DNA from: Salinigranum halophilum | Lineage (GTDB): Archaea > Halobacteriota > Halobacteria > Halobacteriales > Haloferacaceae | NCBI RefSeq assembly: GCF_007004735.1 | Contig: NZ_ML660182.1 | Coordinates: forward strand, 490,130-554,129 | Length of the DNA stretch: 64,000 nt | Reading direction: 5' to 3' | Shown here: piece by piece, positions 15,111 to 23,594 of the stretch | Layout: each line of letters starts with the position of its first letter | Position numbering within the stretch: position 1 is the first letter of the stretch | Program-made: the position numbers and the translations under genes | The notes under the pieces: model-generated | Told to the model about the DNA's origin: nothing | Database searches by the model: none | What the model saw: only the letters and a program-made list of their open reading frames with translations

Positions 15111-17215
15111 CGACAGAGATAGTCTACGCCGGGGGCCTCTTCGGTGCGGGTGTCGTGTCGGCCGTGACGGCCATCGTCGCGCTCGGGCGGGTGCGCTCGT
15201 ACACCCAGCAGGTCCCCCTCACGTTCGCCGCGACGGCGCTCTCGGCCGCCGTGTGGGCCACCGGCTACGGTTTCTACCTCCTCTCGACCACGGCGGGCGG
15301 GCGCGCGTTCTGGCTCCAGGTGCTCTGGTTCGGGGCCGCCTCGGTCACGACGCTCTGGTTCGCGTTCACCCTCTCGTACACGCGGTACGACGGGTTTCTC
15401 ACCCCCTGGACGGCCGCGCTGCTGGCTGTCGTTCCGGGGACCGTCATCGGCCTCGTGGCGACGGCCGACCAGCATGACCTCCTCTCCAGCGGCGACGTCG
15501 CCACGCTCGGAGCGCTCCCGACGCTCTCGACGGAAGCCGGGCCGCTTCCCGCCTTCCACGGCGTGTACACGGCCGTCCTCGCCGTCGCGGGACTCGCCTG
15601 CCTAATCGCGCAGTTCAGGCGCTCGCGCCGCCTCTACCGGCAGCAGGTCGCCGTCGTCCTCGCCGCGTCGGCGGTGCCCGTCGCCGCGTCACTCGCGACG
15701 GTGGCCGCCCCGCGCTCGCTGGTGGGACTCGACGTCACCCCCGTCTCGTTCGGACTCTCGTCCGTCGCGGTCCTCGTCGGCTTCTACCGCTACCAGCTGT
15801 TCGACGTGGCTCCCATCGCTCGCGACGTCGTCGTCGGCGAACTTCGCGACGGTGCCGTCGTCGTCGACGACCGCGGCCGGGTCGTCGAGGCGAACCCCCG
15901 CGCCAGACGGCTCTTGGGTGTCGGGGACGGTCGCCTTCTGGGCCGGCACCTCGACGACCTGCCCGAGTACGGCCCCGTGTTGCAGCGCATCGTCGACGAC
16001 ACCATGTCGCGCGAGGAGTTCGCTGTGGACACGTTCGGTAACGAGCGCTTCTTCGAGGCGACGGCGAGCCGATTCGACGGGCAGGGCGACCACGAGCGCG
16101 GCCACCTGATTATGCTCCGCGACGTCACCGAACGGCGGCGCACCGAAGCGGAGTTCCGGGCCCTCATCGAGAACTCCCGCGACCTCATCACGGTCCTCGC
16201 ACCCGACGGGACACGCGTGTACTGCGCTCCCTCGTTCGAGCGGGCGCTCGGCCACGACCCCGAAGACGTGGTCGGGCAGGACGCATTCGACCTCGTCCAC
16301 CCCGAAGACCGCACCGACATCCGCGAGACGTTCGACCGGCTCTGTGCCAGCGACCAGGGGACGCAGGAACGAGTCGAGTACCGCGTCCACCACGCCGACG
16401 GGTCGTGGCGGACCGTCGAGGCCGTCGGCGTGAACCTCGTCGACGACCCGGTCATCCAGGGCGTCGTGGTGAACGCACGCGACGTGACCGCTCGACGTCG
16501 CTACGAACAGCGACTCCGGGTACTCAACCGCGTCCTCCGCCACGACCTCCGGAACGAGGTCAACGTCATCCAGGGTCACGCCGACCTCATCCTCGACGGG
16601 AACGTCACCGCGGAGACGAAAGACCACGCAAGTGTCATCAGGCGGAAGGCCGAGACACTCGTCGACCTCGGCGAACAGACGCGCAAGATCGACTACACGC
16701 TCCACAGCACCGACGGAGTGGAGAAGCCCCTCGAGATCACCGCCGCCATCCGTGACCGACTCGATGCCGTCCAGAAGGAGTTCCCGTCGGCCATCGTCAC
16801 GAGAGAACTCCCCGACGAGCAGTGGGTGCTCGCCGACGACCTCGTCGATTCGGCCATCCTGAACGTCGTCGACAACGCCATCGAACACAACGACCGCGTC
16901 GCGCCCCAGATCACCGTCGCGGTCGAGCCCGTCACGGTCGGCGGCGTCGACTACGTCGAGGTGGCCGTCGCGGACAACGGACCGGGGATACCCGAGTCCG
17001 AGCGGCGCGTCTTCACCGAGGGGACCGAGACGCCGCTGAGCCACGGGAGCGGCCTCGGGCTCTGGCTCACCGAGTGGATCGTCACGCGGTCGAACGGTCA
17101 CCTCTGCTTCGAGGAGAACGACCCGCGCGGGACGGTCGTTCGGGTCCGCCTCCGCGAGACCGAACCCGCTTCGGCCAGTACCGAACCCGCGGTGTCGACG
17201 GCGTCGACCGACTGA
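15107..17215 (+). CDS. membrane histidine kinase with 7TM N-terminus and PAS domains
   Basis: This 702-residue sensor kinase has about seven transmembrane helices (residues 1-235, 7TM histidine-kinase type) and a first PAS-like domain (about 245-340). A second PAS domain (about 345-460) is marked by RALIENSRDLITVLAPDG. The haloarchaeal HisKA-like phosphoacceptor is NRVLRHDLRNEVNVIQGH, and the HATPase domain carries VDNAIEHN, DNGPGIPESE and GSGLGLWLTEW. It autophosphorylates on His in response to an unknown membrane or PAS-sensed cue. No response regulator is adjacent, as is common in haloarchaea. Confidence 0.88.
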   Translation: MTTEIVYAGGLFGAGVVSAVTAIVALGRVRSYTQQVPLTFAATALSAAVWATGYGFYLLSTTAGGRAFWLQVLWFGAASVTTLWFAFTLSYTRYDGFLTPWTAALLAVVPGTVIGLVATADQHDLLSSGDVATLGALPTLSTEAGPLPAFHGVYTAVLAVAGLACLIAQFRRSRRLYRQQVAVVLAASAVPVAASLATVAAPRSLVGLDVTPVSFGLSSVAVLVGFYRYQLFDVAPIARDVVVGELRDGAVVVDDRGRVVEANPRARRLLGVGDGRLLGRHLDDLPEYGPVLQRIVDDTMSREEFAVDTFGNERFFEATASRFDGQGDHERGHLIMLRDVTERRRTEAEFRALIENSRDLITVLAPDGTRVYCAPSFERALGHDPEDVVGQDAFDLVHPEDRTDIRETFDRLCASDQGTQERVEYRVHHADGSWRTVEAVGVNLVDDPVIQGVVVNARDVTARRRYEQRLRVLNRVLRHDLRNEVNVIQGHADLILDGNVTAETKDHASVIRRKAETLVDLGEQTRKIDYTLHSTDGVEKPLEITAAIRDRLDAVQKEFPSAIVTRELPDEQWVLADDLVDSAILNVVDNAIEHNDRVAPQITVAVEPVTVGGVDYVEVAVADNGPGIPESERRVFTEGTETPLSHGSGLGLWLTEWIVTRSNGHLCFEENDPRGTVVRVRLRETEPASASTEPAVSTASTD

Positions 17216-17249
17216 TCGCGACCGGTCGCGACGCGTGACCGCGCCTCCC

Positions 17250-17621
17250 TCACTCGCGCGTGAGCACCATCGCTCCCCTGTCACCCGTCGGTGAGCCGCC
17301 GACCGTGGCTTCCAGTTGACGCCGGTGGACCGTCCGTAACAGCGTCGCCTCCCGCTCGTCGAGTGAGAGCGCGGCGGCGAACTCCGGCCAGACGGTGTCG
17401 GCGACCGACAGGTAGTACGCCTCCTGTCGCCGCTCGACCACCGGGTCGTTCGGGAACCCCCTGCGCCACTCGTAGACGATGTCGTCGACGCCCGGCAGGC
17501 GCCGAACCGCCTCCTGCTGTCGGCGGACGAGGTCCCGAAGCGCCGCCGTCGAGGTGTCGAACTCCTCGGCGACCGCGGCGAACACCGCGTCGTCGAACGG
17601 GGCGAGCGGGTCGCGGGTCAT
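17250..17621 (-). CDS. conserved haloarchaeal protein of unknown function
   Basis: This 123-residue acidic, mostly helical soluble protein has VRRLPGVDDIVYEWRRGFP (about residues 39-57) and AYYLSVADTVWPEFAAALSL (about 68-87) as its most ordered stretches. I recognise no domain. The start is well supported by a TATAAA element 24-29 nt upstream. It is convergent with the histidine kinase and divergent from the PfkB kinase. Confidence 0.7.
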   Translation of the reverse strand: MTRDPLAPFDDAVFAAVAEEFDTSTAALRDLVRRQQEAVRRLPGVDDIVYEWRRGFPNDPVVERRQEAYYLSVADTVWPEFAAALSLDEREATLLRTVHRRQLEATVGGSPTGDRGAMVLTRE

Positions 17622-17644
17622 AGCTGGACAGAGTCGCGCGTTCG

Positions 17645-17650
17645 TATAAA
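17645..17650 (-). promoter_or_regulatory. TATA box of the 17250-17621 gene
   Basis: TTTATA on the minus strand is centred about 26 nt upstream of ATG 17621, so the mRNA is probably leaderless. Confidence 0.55.
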
Positions 17651-17726
17651 CGTCCGCGAACCTCGCGCGTGGGGTGGCGAACGGGAAGCAGGAGGTTTCA
17701 ATTAGGTGCCGACAGAAGCGCCTGCC

Positions 17727-18695
17727 ATGACGCAGGAGGTTCTCGTCGCCGGCGAGACGCTCGTCGACTTCATCCCCGAACAGACCGGACCGCTCGCGGC
17801 CGTCGAGTCGTTCTCCCGCCGCGCCGGCGGGGCACCCGCGAACGTCGCCGTCGGCCTCGCACACCTCGATTCCGCCCCGTTGTTCTGGACGCGCGTCGGC
17901 GACGACGCCTTCGGCGACCACCTCCGGGAGACGCTCGCTGACGCGGGCCTCGCCGACACCTACGTCGAGACCGACCCGGTGGCGAAGACCGGCCTCGCGT
18001 TCGTGAGCCTCGGCGAGGAGGCCGAGCGCGAGTTCTCCTTTCACCGCCACGAGAGCGCCGACACCCGACTGCAGCCCGGAACCGTCGACGACGAGACGCT
18101 CGCGGAGGTCGAGTGGGTCCACGTCGGCGGTGTGACGCTCGCGGACGAACCCGCGCGGACGGCGACGCTCGACCTGGTCGAGCGTGCACAGGCGGCCGAC
18201 GCGACGGTCTCGTTCGACCCCAACGCCCGCCCGGAGCTGTGGGCGGGAGACGAGTGCTCGTTCGCCGAGACGGTCGACGACCTCCTGCCACAGGTGGACG
18301 TCCTGAAGGTGACGCCGGACGACCTCGCCGAGGCCGACATCGCCTACGACGGACCGGAGGCGACGGCCGAGGCGCTTCTCGACCGCGGCCCACACACGGT
18401 CTTCTTGACACTCGGGGACGCGGGCTCGTTCGCCGCGGCGACGGCCGAGGCACCGTGGACCGAGGCGGCCGTGGCGACGTTCCACGACGGCTACACCGTC
18501 GACCCGGTCGACACGACGGGAGCGGGCGACGCCTTCACCGCCGGGGTGGTCGCCGCACTCGTCGAGGGGGCCGACCTCGACGAGGCCCTCGGCTTCGCCA
18601 ACGCCGTCGCCGCGGTGACGACGACGGCCCCGGGAGCGATGACGGCGCTCCCCAGCTGCGAGCAGGTCGTCACGTTCCGCGCCGAACAGTCCTAG
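17727..18695 (+). CDS. PfkB-family sugar kinase, fructokinase-like
   Basis: This 322-residue ribokinase-fold enzyme has substrate-side GGAPANVAVGLAHL (about residues 36-49), VGDDAFGDHL and the C-terminal catalytic anion-hole motif DTTGAGDAFTAG with the catalytic Asp. The N-terminal FIPEQTGPLAAVESF and EFSFHRHESAD patterns resemble fructokinases more than 2-keto-3-deoxygluconate kinases, but substrate is not proven. It acts in cytosolic sugar catabolism. ATG 17727 was chosen over an upstream GTG because a CAATTAGG TATA-like element lies about 25 nt before it. Confidence 0.83.
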   Translation: MTQEVLVAGETLVDFIPEQTGPLAAVESFSRRAGGAPANVAVGLAHLDSAPLFWTRVGDDAFGDHLRETLADAGLADTYVETDPVAKTGLAFVSLGEEAEREFSFHRHESADTRLQPGTVDDETLAEVEWVHVGGVTLADEPARTATLDLVERAQAADATVSFDPNARPELWAGDECSFAETVDDLLPQVDVLKVTPDDLAEADIAYDGPEATAEALLDRGPHTVFLTLGDAGSFAAATAEAPWTEAAVATFHDGYTVDPVDTTGAGDAFTAGVVAALVEGADLDEALGFANAVAAVTTTAPGAMTALPSCEQVVTFRAEQS

Positions 18696-18714
18696 TCCGC
18701 GCCTCGGTCGCGGC

Positions 18715-19584
18715 TCACGCGCGGTTCACCGCGAGTTCCGCGTCGAGTGCCCGCTCGAGTCCTTCGACGGCACGGCGTCCGACCGCAGACGACGGGAGGT
18801 CGAGTTCGAGGGCCTCCTCGCCGGCGCGTTCGACGACGAGCGTCGGCTGTCGCCCTCGAACGTACCAGACACCGAGCGCGAGCGCGAGCATGCCAGCGAC
18901 GAACGCGCCGACGAAGAGCAGGTCGACGAGGAGTCCCACGAGCGCACCGACCAGCGAAAGTACCGAGACGAGGCCGCCGACGCCCGGCGTGTTTCCGACG
19001 CCGGGAGCTGTGGCGAACAGCGTCCCCAGCCCCAGCGCGCGGGCCATGACGCCGCCACCGCCGAGGACGACGGCGTAGAGGCCGGCCCGCAGTGCGTACG
19101 AGCGAACCCGGCGACTCCCGCCGCCCGTCGTTCGAACGTCGACCACGTTCGGGCGGTCGACGGTCTCGAATCGCTTCCCCGAGGAGTCGGGGTCGAACAC
19201 CAGGAGGCGGTGACTCGTCGCAACGACCCAGCCGCGGCGCACGTCGACGCGCTCGACGACCGACTCACCAGCGAGGAGGTACCGCTCGGGGTCGAGCGTC
19301 GACGAGGCCGGGGCGGACGCTCGAACACCGGGGGACACCGACTCGGACGCCGCGTCGACGTCGGAGGGCCCCGTGACGGGCGGGCCGCCGGCTTGGCCCG
19401 TGTTTGCGTCCGTCGGTTCGGCGTGCTCGCCCGCCTCGTCGCCGAATTCGTCCTCCCAGACGAACGAGGTCGACCCGGTCGCGTCGTCGATGTTCGGCGT
19501 TCCGTCGGCGCTGACCGCACCGTCCGACCCGTCGGCGTCGTCCCCGCCGTCGAACGCCGCCGAGTCGGTGCCGTCAGCGCCCAT
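18715..19584 (-). CDS. membrane protein with N-terminal acidic region and PH-like domain
   Basis: This 289-residue protein has an unstructured Asp/Gly/Ala-rich N-terminus (1-95) and a bacterial-PH-like beta domain (about 97-160, with ERYLLAGESVVERVDVRRGW and VATSHRLLVF). About three hydrophobic helices (165-245) and a short cytoplasmic C-terminus follow. PH-like domains of this kind often anchor or scaffold membrane-associated assemblies. It starts 9 nt after the stop of the actin-like gene, so it probably shares its transcript and may tether it to the membrane; that functional link is inference. Confidence 0.65.
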   Translation of the reverse strand: MGADGTDSAAFDGGDDADGSDGAVSADGTPNIDDATGSTSFVWEDEFGDEAGEHAEPTDANTGQAGGPPVTGPSDVDAASESVSPGVRASAPASSTLDPERYLLAGESVVERVDVRRGWVVATSHRLLVFDPDSSGKRFETVDRPNVVDVRTTGGGSRRVRSYALRAGLYAVVLGGGGVMARALGLGTLFATAPGVGNTPGVGGLVSVLSLVGALVGLLVDLLFVGAFVAGMLALALGVWYVRGRQPTLVVERAGEEALELDLPSSAVGRRAVEGLERALDAELAVNRA

Positions 19585-19593
19585 CGTCGTGCG

Positions 19594-20715
19594 TTACCGC
19601 CGCTCGATGAGTCGACCAGCGATTCGCTGTGCGCCCTGTGCGGCCGCGAGGTCGGGCCGCTCTGGCGCCGTCGCTTCGACCTCGCGATTCAGCTCCGCAC
19701 CGAGTCGCGCCTCGAACTCCTCGACGATGCCCGGGATGCAGGCCATCCCCCCCGTCACAGCGATGGGCCGCGAGAGGGCGATCTGGTAGGGTTTGATGTG
19801 GCTGTTCGCCAGTTCCGAGAGGAAGTTGTTCGCGATCTCGTCGACGACCTCGTCGACGTAGTCGTCGAGGGGGTCCATGACGGAGCGCTCGATGGTGAAC
19901 TCGTGGCTGCCGCCGCCGGGCTGCTGGATGACGTCGGTGAACGGTTCGAAGTCGACGAAGTTTCCGTGTTCTTCCTTGTACTCCCGGGCGGTGGTCCGGT
20001 CGATGTTGACGCGCCCCTGCGTCTCCTCTTCGACCGCGTTCGCGATGTGTCGGTCGACCTCGTTTCCGGTGACAGAGCCCGTCGAGAAGGGAGCGAGCTG
20101 TTCGCCGTGACGGTACGCACACGCTTCGAGGTTCGTCGACCCCATGTTGACCGCGATGAATATCTCGTCGATGGCCTCCAGGTCGTCGCCGAGGGCCGGA
20201 ATCGAGCCGCAGAGCGACTCGGGGAACGACCGGACGAGCGCGTCCCCGATGCCGCTCTCTTCGATGACGGCCGCGAGGTTCCCGAGCCCCTCCTCGTTCT
20301 CGATCGTCGGGATAGCGTAGACGACGGCGCTGTCGCTCGGGATGTCCTGCGACTGGACGAGCTCGGAGAAGAACTGCTTTGCGAGGTCGGCGTTCTCGTC
20401 GTCCTCGGGGAGGCCCGAGCGGAGCATGTAGCGGACCCGGTCGGGATACTCGCGGGCGGCCTGTTCGCCGTAGATGACGCGCTCCTCGCCGGTGAGCGCG
20501 TCCTCGTAGGTGGAGAGACAGGTGAGCGTCCGGATGGTTCGGAGCGAGCCGTCCTCGTCTGGGACGTAGATGACGGTTCGGGTGCTGCCGAGCTTCACAC
20601 CGACCGGAACCGGTCCGTCCGCACCGCTGGCGGTCGGTTCGTGGTCTGAACCCGCAGAATCGTCGGCTGGTGTCTCGCTCTCGTCGTCCGGTTGTGGCTC
20701 GTCCTCGTCTGCCAT
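19594..20715 (-). CDS. actin/MreB-superfamily protein
   Basis: This 373-residue protein has an acidic disordered N-terminus (1-35) followed by an actin-fold ATPase. Phosphate-1-like VPVGVKLGSTRTVIYV lies near 36-51, phosphate-2-like IFIAVNMGSTNLEACAY near 186-202, and adenosine-motif-like IAVTGGMACIPGI near 327-339. It belongs with the haloarchaeal actin homologues; salactin and volactin are described examples, but orthology is not established here. Such proteins form dynamic filaments. Its location between a FlaD/E-domain gene and a PH-like membrane protein, inside a chemotaxis/archaellum region, suggests a polar-organising role. Confidence 0.75.
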   Translation of the reverse strand: MADEDEPQPDDESETPADDSAGSDHEPTASGADGPVPVGVKLGSTRTVIYVPDEDGSLRTIRTLTCLSTYEDALTGEERVIYGEQAAREYPDRVRYMLRSGLPEDDENADLAKQFFSELVQSQDIPSDSAVVYAIPTIENEEGLGNLAAVIEESGIGDALVRSFPESLCGSIPALGDDLEAIDEIFIAVNMGSTNLEACAYRHGEQLAPFSTGSVTGNEVDRHIANAVEEETQGRVNIDRTTAREYKEEHGNFVDFEPFTDVIQQPGGGSHEFTIERSVMDPLDDYVDEVVDEIANNFLSELANSHIKPYQIALSRPIAVTGGMACIPGIVEEFEARLGAELNREVEATAPERPDLAAAQGAQRIAGRLIERR

Positions 20716-20740
20716 GATAGGCCGCTCGGTGTCTACCCAC

Positions 20741-21370
20741 TTAACTCATCGAGGCGAGGCGGGCGACGTACAGCAGACTGAGCTGGTGGTCGTCGACGTC
20801 GAGGTCGTGCCCGCCGTAGCTGTCGTCGGTGAAGCCGACCAGGTAGTCCTGGAGCGTGTCCTCGACGTCGCCGGTGATCCAGTCGATGGTCCGGTAGTAC
20901 CGGAGCGCGTCCATCGTCCGCTTGAACCCGCCTTTGAGGACCAGGAACTCGAGCCAGTCGAAGACGACCCGTTCGGCGGCGTACTTCTGCGGGAGCGACC
21001 CGAGATACGGCTTCGTCATCTCCTCTGTGACCATCGCCGACTGGTGGAGGAACAGCTGTTCGAGCTGGTTCGAGCGGAGCGCGTCCGCGGCGACGCCGCG
21101 TCTCGACGGCGTTCCGCGCGGTGTCGGACGCGCTCGCGGTTCGCGATGACCGCGCTCACCGTACGCCTCACGGCGGCCGTCGCGACCGTCGTGCCGCGCG
21201 TGCGGCTCGTCGCCCTCCCCGTTCCGTCGGGAGTGCGCGTCCTCCACGCGGTCTCCGGCCTCCGCCCCGTTGCGCTGTTCAGTGCGGTTCTCGGGATGGT
21301 CGAGGTCCCGTCGGTCCGCTGCCATCCGCCGCAACTCTTCGGGGTCGTAGTCTTCGGGGTTGACGTTCAT
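20741..21370 (-). CDS. archaellum accessory protein with FlaD/E domain
   Basis: This 209-residue protein has an N-terminal half (1-105) that is charged, Arg/Glu/Asp/His-rich and likely disordered. The C-terminal half is the archaeal FlaD/FlaE domain: PYLGSLPQKYAAERVVFDWL (about 122-141), then GGFKRTMDALRYYRTIDWI and LQDYLVGF. In haloarchaea ArlD and ArlCE carry this domain and link the motor to a cytosolic polar structure. This gene probably corresponds to ArlD. It sits 25 nt upstream of the actin-like gene on the same strand. Confidence 0.78.
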   Translation of the reverse strand: MNVNPEDYDPEELRRMAADRRDLDHPENRTEQRNGAEAGDRVEDAHSRRNGEGDEPHARHDGRDGRREAYGERGHREPRARPTPRGTPSRRGVAADALRSNQLEQLFLHQSAMVTEEMTKPYLGSLPQKYAAERVVFDWLEFLVLKGGFKRTMDALRYYRTIDWITGDVEDTLQDYLVGFTDDSYGGHDLDVDDHQLSLLYVARLASMS

Positions 21371-21466
21371 ATTGTATTCACGCGAGCCTGACTGTTAGTG
21401 TGAGTGAGCAGTGTGTCGGACATAAAGCTACGTCCTCTGTTATCTCGATTGATACTGGTCGCGGGG

Positions 21467-21973
21467 TCAGAGCATCTGCTGGCCGGCCGACGCGGAGCGG
21501 ACGTGGAGCGTCCCCGTCGCCCCGTCGAGTTCGAGCGAGCGGCCGTGGTCGCCGCCGACGTCCTCCGCCTCGACGGGTACCGCGAGCGCGGCGAGCGTCG
21601 CTCGTGCCGCGTCGACGTTGCGGTCGCCGACGCTCTCGTCCGTCGATTTGAACTCGAACATCGTACTCCCCCCGGCGAGCTTCGCCACGAGTCGGCGACG
21701 CGACGCGCCCTCACGTTCCATCGCCTCGACGAGCGCGCCGACCGCGGTGTCGACGTACTTCGCCTCGTCGCTCTTTCCCTCACCGTGAGGGAGCATCGCG
21801 TGCGCGAGCCCGGCGACACCGACGCGGTCGTCGTACAGTGCGACCCCCACGCACGAGCCGAGTCCACTCGTCGAGAGCGTACTCTCTCGGTCCCCGACCG
21901 CGAAGTCGGCGATACCGACTTTGATGCGGTCGGTCGTCCGTCGGGTCGGCGGGCCGCTCGTGTAGATTTCCAT
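21467..21973 (-). CDS. cheD: chemoreceptor glutamine deamidase CheD
   Basis: This 168-residue enzyme has the CheD thiol hydrolase signature: C41 in GLGSCVGVALYD and H58 in LAHAMLPHGEG, with T/S-containing KLAGGSTMFEF downstream. It deamidates Gln residues in chemoreceptors and binds CheC. The ATG overlaps the cheC stop by one base (TGATG), indicating translational coupling in the cheY-cheC-cheD operon. Confidence 0.92.
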   Translation of the reverse strand: MEIYTSGPPTRRTTDRIKVGIADFAVGDRESTLSTSGLGSCVGVALYDDRVGVAGLAHAMLPHGEGKSDEAKYVDTAVGALVEAMEREGASRRRLVAKLAGGSTMFEFKSTDESVGDRNVDAARATLAALAVPVEAEDVGGDHGRSLELDGATGTLHVRSASAGQQML

Positions 21974-23157
21974 CAGGCTGGCCGCGCCGTCAACTGGTCC
22001 AGTGCGCCGTGCAACTCCTCCTCGTTCGGCAGGGCGTAGATGTCACAGGTGAACTCGTCGTCGGCCGTCCGGATGGTCGAGTCGATGAGGAACGCGTAGT
22101 CTTGCTGCTGGGCGAGTTCTGTCGCCAGCGGGTCGATAATCGCCGGGCCGAGGTCGTGGACGAACTGCGGTGGCGATATCTCGATGGTCGTCTCCAGCCG
22201 GTTGGCCCACCCGTCGAGAAAGCCCGACGTGATGATGTTACCGATTTCCTGGATCGCGCTCTGTCGCATCTCCGCCCCGGCGTCCACACCAGGGAGGAGC
22301 GCCGAGGCGATGCGTTCCGACGACGGTTCGTCGAACAGGATGGCGATGTAGCCGCTCGGAGCCCCTTCGAACTCGAGGACGACTCCGACGCGTGTCGCGT
22401 CGTCGAGTTGCATCGGGATGCCCTCGATCGGGACGAAGCTCAACCGGGAGACGTCGACGGTGGTGTCGGTTCCCGTCATCGCCGAGATGTCCGCCGACGC
22501 CTGTTCGGCACCGTCGGCGATCATATCGCTGAACGCGGTGAACGTCTCGATAGGAAGCGCCTCCTCGGCGTCGGTCGCGGTGTCGACGATGGTCTCGATC
22601 GACCCCGCCGTCGGGACCATGTAGAGGTAGAACGTGACCGGGTCGGTGACGGTCTCGAGTTGATTCCGGAAGACGAGGACGTGCTCTTTCTCGCCCCCGA
22701 ACCCCTCTTTCGAGACGTTGAAGTCGTCGAGCGGCCCGTCGCTGTCGACGTCGAGGTAGGTCGGCGTCGTGATGTCGATGGTCGTCTCGAGGTGGTTCGC
22801 CCACCCGTCGATGAAGCCGCCGAGCATGATGTTCCCGACCTCTTTGAGCCCCGACGTCGCGAGTTCGTCGCCCGCGGTCGCTCCGGGGAGGATCGCCTCG
22901 ACGACGTTCATCGCGCTCTCGCGGTCGAACGCCAGGATGGTCCGTCCCTCGAGCCCGCCGCTGAACCCGATACGGATACTCACGAAGTCGTGTTCGCGGA
23001 ACTCGCACTCGACGTCCGAAGCCGTCTCCAGTTCGACCTTCGTGACGTTGACGTGCGTCTCGATCCCGGTCAACTCCGACAGCGACCACGCGGCCGTCTC
23101 GGCACCGGAGTGTGCCAGTTGACTGAACGTCCGGAGCGCGTGGACGTCGAGGTTCAT
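21973..23157 (-). CDS. cheC: two-domain CheC phosphatase
   Basis: This 394-residue protein has two tandem CheC-type domains. Each contains the phosphatase helix: SGLKEVGNIMLGGFIDGWAN near residue 100 and SAIQEIGNIITSGFLDGWAN near 305, both keeping the Glu and Asn of the ExxN motif. It should dephosphorylate CheY-P and interact with CheD. Two active-site helices in each half suggest up to four centres, unlike single-domain CheC. ATG 23157 overlaps the end of cheY by 4 nt. Confidence 0.9.
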   Translation of the reverse strand: MNLDVHALRTFSQLAHSGAETAAWSLSELTGIETHVNVTKVELETASDVECEFREHDFVSIRIGFSGGLEGRTILAFDRESAMNVVEAILPGATAGDELATSGLKEVGNIMLGGFIDGWANHLETTIDITTPTYLDVDSDGPLDDFNVSKEGFGGEKEHVLVFRNQLETVTDPVTFYLYMVPTAGSIETIVDTATDAEEALPIETFTAFSDMIADGAEQASADISAMTGTDTTVDVSRLSFVPIEGIPMQLDDATRVGVVLEFEGAPSGYIAILFDEPSSERIASALLPGVDAGAEMRQSAIQEIGNIITSGFLDGWANRLETTIEISPPQFVHDLGPAIIDPLATELAQQQDYAFLIDSTIRTADDEFTCDIYALPNEEELHGALDQLTARPA

Positions 23158-23522
23158 ACCTTCGCCTTCGCGACGTCGTCGATTGCCTGCAGCACGTTCG
23201 GCTTCTGAAACGGCTTCGTGATGTACCCGTCCGCGCCCGCCTCGACGGCCTCGCGCATCTTCTCTTCCTGCCCGACACTCGTGCACATGATGACCGACGA
23301 GCCCGGGTCGAGGTCTTTGATCTCGGTCGTCGCCTCGATACCGTTTCTGATAGGCATCACGACGTCCATCGTCACCACGTCGGGGTCGAGTTCGCGGTAC
23401 ATCTCCACCGCTTCGACGCCGTTTTCGGCCTCGCCGATGACCTCGTGCTCGCCGTCGAGAAGCTGTTTCAGTAGGTTTCGCATGAACGCAGAGTCGTCGA
23501 CGACCAGTACTGTGCTAGCCAT
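23154..23522 (-). CDS. cheY: chemotaxis response regulator CheY
   Basis: This 122-residue single receiver domain has the acidic pocket D9/D10 (VVDDSAF), phosphoacceptor D53 in VTMDVVMP, a conserved Thr/Ser in MCTSVG and Lys in YITKPFQ. It is phosphorylated by CheA, and in haloarchaea it acts on the archaellum through CheF. It is first in the cheY-cheC-cheD operon, with a TATA-like box 27 nt before the start. Confidence 0.95.
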   Translation of the reverse strand: MASTVLVVDDSAFMRNLLKQLLDGEHEVIGEAENGVEAVEMYRELDPDVVTMDVVMPIRNGIEATTEIKDLDPGSSVIMCTSVGQEEKMREAVEAGADGYITKPFQKPNVLQAIDDVAKAKV

Positions 23523-23547
23523 ACAATCTGGATTCCCGAAAACGAGG

Positions 23548-23554
23548 CATAAAG
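23548..23554 (-). promoter_or_regulatory. TATA-like box of the cheY-cheC-cheD operon
   Basis: CTTTATG on the minus strand is about 27 nt upstream of ATG 23522, consistent with a leaderless operon mRNA. Confidence 0.5.
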
Positions 23555-23594
23555 CCTCCCCACTGAATATCAGAGATGATTTCTAATCTGGAGG

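Noticed and set aside
19210-20649. 479-codon plus-strand frame over the PH-like and actin-like genes
   Set aside because: It spans two convincing minus-strand genes and their junction, and its composition is that of a shadow frame.
22009-23208. 399-codon frame antisense to cheC
   Set aside because: CheC is unambiguous by motif and operon context; the antisense product is Arg/Val/Asp-rich without motifs.
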